A stretch of 64,000 nt of DNA from NCBI RefSeq assembly GCF_900107695.1, contig NZ_FNQP01000003.1, positions 62,001-126,000 on the forward strand. Reading direction: 5' to 3'. The position numbers and the translations under genes were made by a program. This stretch comes from Thiothrix caldifontis (GTDB taxonomy: Bacteria > Pseudomonadota > Gammaproteobacteria > Thiotrichales > Thiotrichaceae). Of the stretch, positions 59,864-64,000 are shown piece after piece. The number at the start of each line of letters is the position of its first letter. Within the stretch, counting starts at the first letter, position 1. A model generated the notes under the pieces. It was not told where the DNA came from and did not search any database. It saw nothing but the letters and a program-made list of their open reading frames with translations.

Positions 59864-60283
59864 ATGAAAGCCAGAGTAAAGTGGTTGGATAACATGAGTT
59901 TCGTCGGCGAGTCTGACAGTGGGCATTCCGTTGTCATGGATGGTGCGCCTGAGTTTGGAGGGCGAAATCTTGGGATGCGTCCGATGGAAATGTTGTTGTT
60001 GGGTTTGGGGGGGTGCTCATCGTTTGATGTGGTGCTGATCCTGCAAAAGTCTAAACAACAGGTGTTAGACTGTGAAGTGCACATTGAGGCAGAACGTGTA
60101 GATAAAGATCCCAAGGTCTTTACCCGCATTCACCTGCACTTTATGGTCAGTGGACGTAACTTATCAGGGGAAAAGGTAGAGCGTGCGGTTAAATTATCCG
60201 CAGAAAAATATTGTTCCGCGTCAATTATGTTGGGAAAAACCGCTGAAATTACTCATGATTTTGAGGTAATTGAGTCTGCATGA
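59864..60283 (+). CDS. OsmC family peroxiredoxin-like protein (YhfA-type)
   Basis: The 139-residue protein is an OsmC-fold member with two conserved Cys: GLGGCSSFDVVLIL and EKYCSASIML. It begins KARVKWLDNMSFVGESDSGH. OsmC proteins reduce organic peroxides through these Cys; the YhfA branch is less defined. A strong terminator (60337-60367) lies after it, so it is monocistronic. Confidence 0.92.
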   Translation: MKARVKWLDNMSFVGESDSGHSVVMDGAPEFGGRNLGMRPMEMLLLGLGGCSSFDVVLILQKSKQQVLDCEVHIEAERVDKDPKVFTRIHLHFMVSGRNLSGEKVERAVKLSAEKYCSASIMLGKTAEITHDFEVIESA

Positions 60284-60336
60284 AGTATTTATTTCACTTG
60301 CACGCGGGGGCATAGTTTTGCATAGTTCACTCCCAT

Positions 60337-60367
60337 GCCAGTTGTTGGTCAACTGGCTGATTTTTTT
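60337..60367 (+). terminator. Rho-independent terminator after the OsmC gene
   Basis: GCCAGTTG (60337-60344) pairs with CAACTGGC (60350-60357) around a 5-base loop, followed by TGA and a run of seven T from 60361. Confidence 0.88.
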
Positions 60368-60398
60368 ATGCTACGCCTGATAAAGAGGATGATCAGAA

Positions 60399-61217
60399 TT
60401 GGTTGAGCGTCATCAAAAGCAGATTCGCCTGCACGGGTTTAATAACCTGACTAAAACCTTAAGTTTTAACATTTACGACATCTGCTACGCAAGGAGTCCG
60501 GCTCACCGTGAAGAATACCTCGCGTACATTGATGAAGAATACAATGCTGACCGTTTGACCAAAATCCTCACGGATGTGGCGGACATCATCGGTGCTAATA
60601 TTTTGAACGTGGCTCGTCAGGATTACGATCCCCAAGGCGCGAGTGTCACTATTCTGGTTTCGGAAGAACCTGTTCTGTCAGAAGAAAAAATCAGTGCATC
60701 GACTTCGGCACGCCCCGGCCCTTATCCAGAAGATGTGGTGGCACATCTGGATAAAAGCCACCTGACGGTACATACCTACCCGGAAAGTCACCCTGATAAT
60801 GGGATTAGTACATTCCGTGCGGATATTGATGTATCGACATGCGGCCGTATCTCGCCGCTGAAAGCATTGAATTACTTAATACATAGTTTAGAGTCCGATA
60901 TTGTCATTATGGACTATCGGGTGCGTGGTTTTACCCGTGATGTGAAAGGCAAAAAGCACTTCATCGACCATAAGATCAACTCTATCCAAAACTTCTTGTC
61001 ACCCGAAACAAAACGTAATTATTCCATGTTGGATGTGAATGTTTACCAGGAAAATATCTTTCACACTAAAATGATGTTGAAGGAGTTTGAACTGGATAAC
61101 TATTTGTTTGGTCTTGGAAAAAATGACTATTTTGAAAAAGATTTGAAACAAATCGAAATGCAGTTACGCAAAGAAATGAAAGAGATTTTTTACGGTAGAA
61201 ATACAGGTAGTTTGTAA
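60399..61217 (+). CDS. speD: S-adenosylmethionine decarboxylase proenzyme
   Basis: The 272-residue protein aligns end to end with E. coli Spe[58 protein letters not shown] (the Ser that becomes the pyruvoyl group), [20 protein letters not shown] and [15 protein letters not shown]. It makes the aminopropyl donor for spermidine. The start is TTG with an AGAGGAT ribosome site 8 bases before; no ATG is available in front of the conserved start. speE is not adjacent. Confidence 0.95.
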   Translation: MVERHQKQIRLHGFNNLTKTLSFNIYDICYARSPAHREEYLAYIDEEYNADRLTKILTDVADIIGANILNVARQDYDPQGASVTILVSEEPVLSEEKISASTSARPGPYPEDVVAHLDKSHLTVHTYPESHPDNGISTFRADIDVSTCGRISPLKALNYLIHSLESDIVIMDYRVRGFTRDVKGKKHFIDHKINSIQNFLSPETKRNYSMLDVNVYQENIFHTKMMLKEFELDNYLFGLGKNDYFEKDLKQIEMQLRKEMKEIFYGRNTGSL

Positions 61218-61306
61218 TAAAGAAAATGCCTGTATATAGCTGCTGGGGCTCGCAGTAAGTGTTGCTGATGTAGTCTTTGTTGTGAATACTGAACGATCAA
61301 AACAAG

Positions 61307-61336
61307 CCAATTTGTTGTTTAATGGCAACAAATTGG
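61307..61336. other. Inverted repeat downstream of speD
   Basis: CCAATTTGTTG (61307-61317) and CAACAAATTGG (61326-61336) pair over 11 bases with an 8-base loop. It lies ~90 bases after speD with no T-run on the plus strand. It could be a processing site or a regulator site. Confidence 0.45.
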
Positions 61337-61431
61337 TAAAATTAAAACAATTGAAAGATTCAATAATTGATTTGATTAAATGTTGATCGTTATAGTTGTT
61401 TTGGTTGTAGATACTCTGTTAACGTTCGCCC

Positions 61432-61464
61432 TATGACGTTATGTAGTGTGTAAAAAACGTCATA
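61432..61464. promoter_or_regulatory. Inverted repeat upstream of the NlpC/P60 gene
   Basis: TATGACGTT (61432-61440) and AACGTCATA (61456-61464) form a 9-base dyad with a 15-base spacer, 52 bases before the lipoprotein ATG. It may be an operator or leader hairpin. Confidence 0.4.
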
Positions 61465-61515
61465 AAACAACATTGTTCTATACGAAAGAACGCTGAAAAG
61501 GTTATACAAGAGATT

Positions 61516-62106
61516 ATGAGTAGTGTTAGTGTAAAGCCGTTAGCCCTGTTAAGCGTAGGGGCTGTGGCATTGTTACTGGCTGGCTGTAATTCTGAAAATG
61601 TTAAAACTGCGGAAGCAGAACAAGCCAAGGTATATACCGCACAGTTTGCGCATTCCAAAAATAACGTAGCAAATGTGGCGCGGATACCTGTTCAGTCCTC
61701 ACGTGATACCAGTTTGTTAGATCGTGTGGTATGGAATGCTGAGAAGCAGAAGGGCAAAATGTATCGTTACGGTGGTGAAAGTCCTAAAACAGGCTTTGAT
61801 TGCAGTGGTTTGACACAGTTCGCTTTTGAACAAGGTGCTGGGGTTTCTTTACCGCGCACGGCTGCTGATCAATACGCAGCATCAGTCAAAATTCCTAAGC
61901 ATGAAGCCAGCAAAGGCGATTTGGTTTTCTTCAAAACCAGTGGCAAGCGTATTAGTCACGTTGGTATTTATTTGGGCGATGAGAAATTCGTTCATGCCCC
62001 ACGTACTGGCAAAGCGATTACAACGGATAAGCTGCAAGGCTACTGGGCTAATAAGCTCGTGGGCTTCGGGCGTATTCCGGGCGCTTGTAAGCCTGCTTAT
62101 TCCTAA
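61516..62106 (+). CDS. NlpC/P60 family lipoprotein (cell wall hydrolase)
   Basis: The 196-residue protein has a lipoprotein signal with lipobox LLAGC (Cys25) and a C-terminal NlpC/P60 domain: FDCSGLTQFAF (catalytic Cys), GDLVFFKTSGKRISHVGIYLG (His) and FVHAPRTGKAI. Such enzymes cut D-Glu-mDAP bonds in peptidoglycan stems. It is monocistronic, with a bidirectional terminator after it. Confidence 0.93.
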   Translation: MSSVSVKPLALLSVGAVALLLAGCNSENVKTAEAEQAKVYTAQFAHSKNNVANVARIPVQSSRDTSLLDRVVWNAEKQKGKMYRYGGESPKTGFDCSGLTQFAFEQGAGVSLPRTAADQYAASVKIPKHEASKGDLVFFKTSGKRISHVGIYLGDEKFVHAPRTGKAITTDKLQGYWANKLVGFGRIPGACKPAYS

Positions 62107-62117
62107 ATTGTTCCTCT

Positions 62118-62147
62118 AAAAAAGACCGCTGTTAAGGCGGTCTTTTT
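62118..62147. terminator. Bidirectional terminator
   Basis: AAAAAGACCGC pairs with GCGGTCTTTTT around TGTTAAG. The A-run before and T-run after let it serve both the NlpC/P60 gene and the convergent DUF3530 gene. Confidence 0.88.
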
Positions 62148-62164
62148 CATTTGGATGCTTGTCA

Positions 62165-63295
62165 TTACGGCAAGCTGTTTAGCCAGTTGGCGACCACAGC
62201 CGTGAGCGCATCGCCCTTGTCTTTGTAATAGTGATCGGCATCGGGTAACACCATTTGTTTGGAATGCGTATTGCCTGCCTTCTGGATTAGTGCTTGGCGT
62301 TCTGGGGCAAGGCTGAGCACTTGTGGGAAGTCTTTTTCACCATACACATCCAATACCGGTATGGATAATTTATCCAGCGGGAACGGGTGCAGTAAATCCT
62401 GTTCATAATCGGTCGCCCCCATGCCTAACCCCACGTAAGCGGCAAGGTCACGCCCGCCAGTCGTGTCTACCCAATTCATCGCCATGTGTGCCCCGCAACT
62501 GTGAGCAGCCAGCACGATTTTGGTCATACCCTGTTGTTTCAAAAAGGCTATGCCCGCGTTAATGCGTTTGTCTGAATTGGCGAACAGCGGCACGTAATCA
62601 TAATACTTGGCTTCTTTTTCTAAGACGGGCATTTGCAAGGATAGGGTTGTCCAGCCTTTTGCCACCAAACCTACCCGTAAGGGGTGCGCAACATCTTCCC
62701 AGTCAGGGTGATAGCCACGTCCGTGCAAAATGATAACTGCCCCACGCGGTTGTTCTGCTGAGGTAAGGATGCCCATGAAATTCTGCGCACCGTCGTTTAG
62801 GCTAATTACCTCGCCTTCCATGATTGTGTCACGGATTTCACTCGCAAGGCGTTGCTCACGGGCGTAATCAGGAGCAGTGTTCGCATCCGGTGCAGGTTTG
62901 TTCGCAGCAGGTGGTGCTACATCATTTTTTTTTTCTTCCAAGTGATTTGGTTCGGAAGGTGCGGGAACGGGGGCTGATGGCGCGGCAGGCATCGGAGCCA
63001 CTGTCGAAGGCGGAGGCATTACTGGCGGTGCTACAACTGCTGGTGTGGATTCGCTCATTGGCACAGGCGCAACGGCGGAGGCAGGTGGTGCGCTTGGTGA
63101 TGGGGTGTCCGCAGTGGGGGAGACGGTTGGCATGGTCACAGGTACGGCCTCGCCCGCTACTGCTTCAGGCGCAGGGGTGTTGGCTGTCTCTTGAGCAGGA
63201 CTGTCAATATTCACGGCCGGGCGCATGACCATCAAGGCCAGTACCACAACGGAGGCAAGCGTGTAAACGGCTGCGGCAACTTTCATGTTCCTCAT
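62165..63295 (-). CDS. DUF3530 family alpha/beta-hydrolase-like exported protein
   Basis: The 376-residue protein has an N-terminal membrane segment (residues ~7-25), then a ~110-residue linker very rich in Ala, Pro, Val and Glu, and a C-terminal hydrolase fold: VIILHGRGYHPDWEDVAHPL, the nucleophile elbow VLAAHSCGAHMAMNW, VLDVYGEKDFP and PDADHYYKDKG (last His). The match is to DUF3530, function unknown. The long linker would span the periplasm toward the outer membrane or wall. Confidence 0.85.
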   Translation of the reverse strand: MRNMKVAAAVYTLASVVVLALMVMRPAVNIDSPAQETANTPAPEAVAGEAVPVTMPTVSPTADTPSPSAPPASAVAPVPMSESTPAVVAPPVMPPPSTVAPMPAAPSAPVPAPSEPNHLEEKKNDVAPPAANKPAPDANTAPDYAREQRLASEIRDTIMEGEVISLNDGAQNFMGILTSAEQPRGAVIILHGRGYHPDWEDVAHPLRVGLVAKGWTTLSLQMPVLEKEAKYYDYVPLFANSDKRINAGIAFLKQQGMTKIVLAAHSCGAHMAMNWVDTTGGRDLAAYVGLGMGATDYEQDLLHPFPLDKLSIPVLDVYGEKDFPQVLSLAPERQALIQKAGNTHSKQMVLPDADHYYKDKGDALTAVVANWLNSLP

Positions 63296-63378
63296 CTCCT
63301 CAATGGGTCAGTGTTTGGTTAAATCGAATGAAACATTCACAATATACGATTGGAAGTGGGCGATACTTTCACTTAGAG

Positions 63379-63384
63379 TATAAT
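63379..63384 (+). promoter_or_regulatory. -10 box of the rubrerythrin promoter
   Basis: TATAAT lies 43 bases before the rubrerythrin ATG. The -35 position at 17 bases reads GTGGGC, which is poor, so activation by another factor is possible. Confidence 0.45.
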
Positions 63385-63427
63385 GCTCCAAGAAGTTTAA
63401 TCAACCATACAACCGAGGAGTCCATGC

Positions 63428-63847
63428 ATGGAACTGAAGGGAAGTAAGACAGAACAGCATCTGAAAGATGCCTTCGCTGGTGAATCACAAGCCAACCGCC
63501 GTTACCTCTATTTCGCAGCCAAAGCCGACGTTGAAGGCTACAACGATGTCGCCAGCGTATTCCGTTCCACTGCGGAAGGTGAAACCGGTCACGCACACGG
63601 TCACTTGGAATACTTGGAAGCTTCTGGCGACCCAGCCACCGGTCTGCCAATCGGCCCGACTGCTGCTAACCTGAAAGCCTCTATCGCTGGCGAAACCCAC
63701 GAGTACACTGACATGTACCCTGGTATGGCAAAAGACGCTCGTGAAGAAGGTTTCGACGAAATCGCTGATTGGTTTGAGACACTGGCTAAAGCGGAGCGTT
63801 CACACGCCAACCGTTTCCAGAAAGCACTGGATAATCTGGACGCTTAA
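63428..63847 (+). CDS. Rubrerythrin family protein (no rubredoxin domain)
   Basis: The 139-residue protein has four-helix diiron motifs: [39 protein letters not shown] and [11 protein letters not shown], supplying the Glu and His ligands. It lacks the C-terminal rubredoxin Cys motifs of classical rubrerythrin. It reduces peroxide in related bacteria. The GAGGAG site at 63415-63420 fits ATG 63428. An intergenic palindrome separates it from the following Fe-S gene. Confidence 0.93.
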   Translation: MELKGSKTEQHLKDAFAGESQANRRYLYFAAKADVEGYNDVASVFRSTAEGETGHAHGHLEYLEASGDPATGLPIGPTAANLKASIAGETHEYTDMYPGMAKDAREEGFDEIADWFETLAKAERSHANRFQKALDNLDA

Positions 63848-63854
63848 TGTCTTG

Positions 63855-63882
63855 GTAGGGGCGAATGATTATTCGCCCCTAC
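63855..63882. repeat. Palindromic intergenic repeat, copy B
   Basis: GTAGGGGCGAAT (63855-63866) and ATTCGCCCCTAC (63871-63882) pair over 12 bases around GATT. It matches copy A at 41408-41433 except in the loop and outer base. Confidence 0.82.
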
Positions 63883-63906
63883 ACCCCTCAACGGAGAACA
63901 ACAAAC

Positions 63907-64000
63907 ATGGCAACCCCGATACGCGAAGGCAGCCTTCAAGCCCCCACCCGTCATGCTCTCGACTGGAAAAACCCCGAATTTTATAACGAAGATGCGGTCA
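63907..64000 (+). CDS. Probable Fe-S (heterodisulfide-reductase-like) protein, 5' end only
   Basis: The frame from ATG 63907 runs off the window after 31 codons. The visible sequence begins ATPIREGSLQAPTRHALDWK and continues NPEFYNEDAV. This beginning resembles that of (Fe-S)-binding proteins found next to rubrerythrin in chemolithotrophs, where cysteine clusters follow within the next residues. An AACGGAGAACA ribosome site precedes it. The cluster-binding part is not in the window, so the call relies on this short match and position. Confidence 0.5.
   Translation, partial: MATPIREGSLQAPTRHALDWKNPEFYNEDAV

Noticed and set aside
1-64000. CRISPR arrays, tRNA, rRNA genes and insertion sequences
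   Set aside because: No regularly spaced repeats, no tRNA-like cloverleaf with a T-arm motif, no rRNA and no transposase were found on reading through.

Overview
The window reads as chromosomal DNA of a sulfur-oxidising, CO2-fixing gammaproteobacterium, most likely a filamentous Thiothrix/Thiolinea-type member of the Thiotrichales. The pointers are a sox set (soxX, soxA, soxB and two soxYZ pairs, with no soxCD in view), a large DAB inorganic-carbon uptake cluster, three tandem type IV pilus retraction ATPases, and gammaproteobacterial gene orders such as yqgE-ruvX-pyrR and arsR-rhodanese-grxC-secB-gpsA. Genus assignment is inference; no 16S or tRNA gene was seen.

Layout. 1-8780 is an accessory, defence-like stretch: the 3' end of an unknown gene, a DUF4435 (TOPRIM-like) protein, a multidomain phosphorothioation-associated methyltransferase family protein with a visible composition break, a toxin-first PIN/RHH pair, a Uma2 nuclease, a NERD-helicase and an AAA/PD-(D/E)XK protein. 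8814-13472 (minus) is cobU-cobT-cobC behind tonB-yqgE-ruvX-pyrR. 13607-19060 holds an SCO copper chaperone, cmoM, a probable small RNA, an ABC-F protein, an AAA/DUF4143 protein and yggS. 19122-22455 is pilT-pilU-pilU'. bioD and a secreted DUF1566 protein follow.

23829-37910 (minus) is a seven-gene, mostly overlapping operon: a NuoM-like subunit, dabA, dabB, a second dabA, a second dabB, and two more NuoM-like subunits. It probably encodes proton-coupled, carbonic-anhydrase-like vectorial CO2 hydration complexes. 38031-41401 holds a hypothetical protein, pcm-rhodanese-tolC and a Kazal-like lipoprotein.

41448-50139 is the sulfur-oxidation region. soxB (minus) diverges from an ECF sigma factor gene, which overlaps a gene for a membrane anti-sigma-like protein whose periplasmic part resembles DsrE. 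The soxB/sigma intergenic region carries two back-to-back ECF-type promoters (GGAAT-N16/17-CGTC), and a similar one lies before soxY1. Further on, soxX-soxY2-soxZ2-soxA-soxY1-soxZ1 run on the minus strand, followed by a periplasmic metallo-beta-lactamase-fold protein, a periplasmic DsrE protein and a DUF4395 membrane protein. I infer a dedicated sulfur-responsive sigma circuit controlling thiosulfate oxidation.

50341-64000 is mostly housekeeping: bepA, moaC, a DJ-1 protein, ctpA-like protease, envC, a persulfide-sensor-like ArsR regulator with rhodanese-grxC-secB-gpsA, gshB, a YdcH protein, an OsmC protein, speD, an NlpC/P60 lipoprotein, a DUF3530 protein, rubrerythrin, and the start of an Fe-S protein. 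Intergenic palindromes recur (41408, 47041, 63855). No intergenic stretch exceeds 300 bases.
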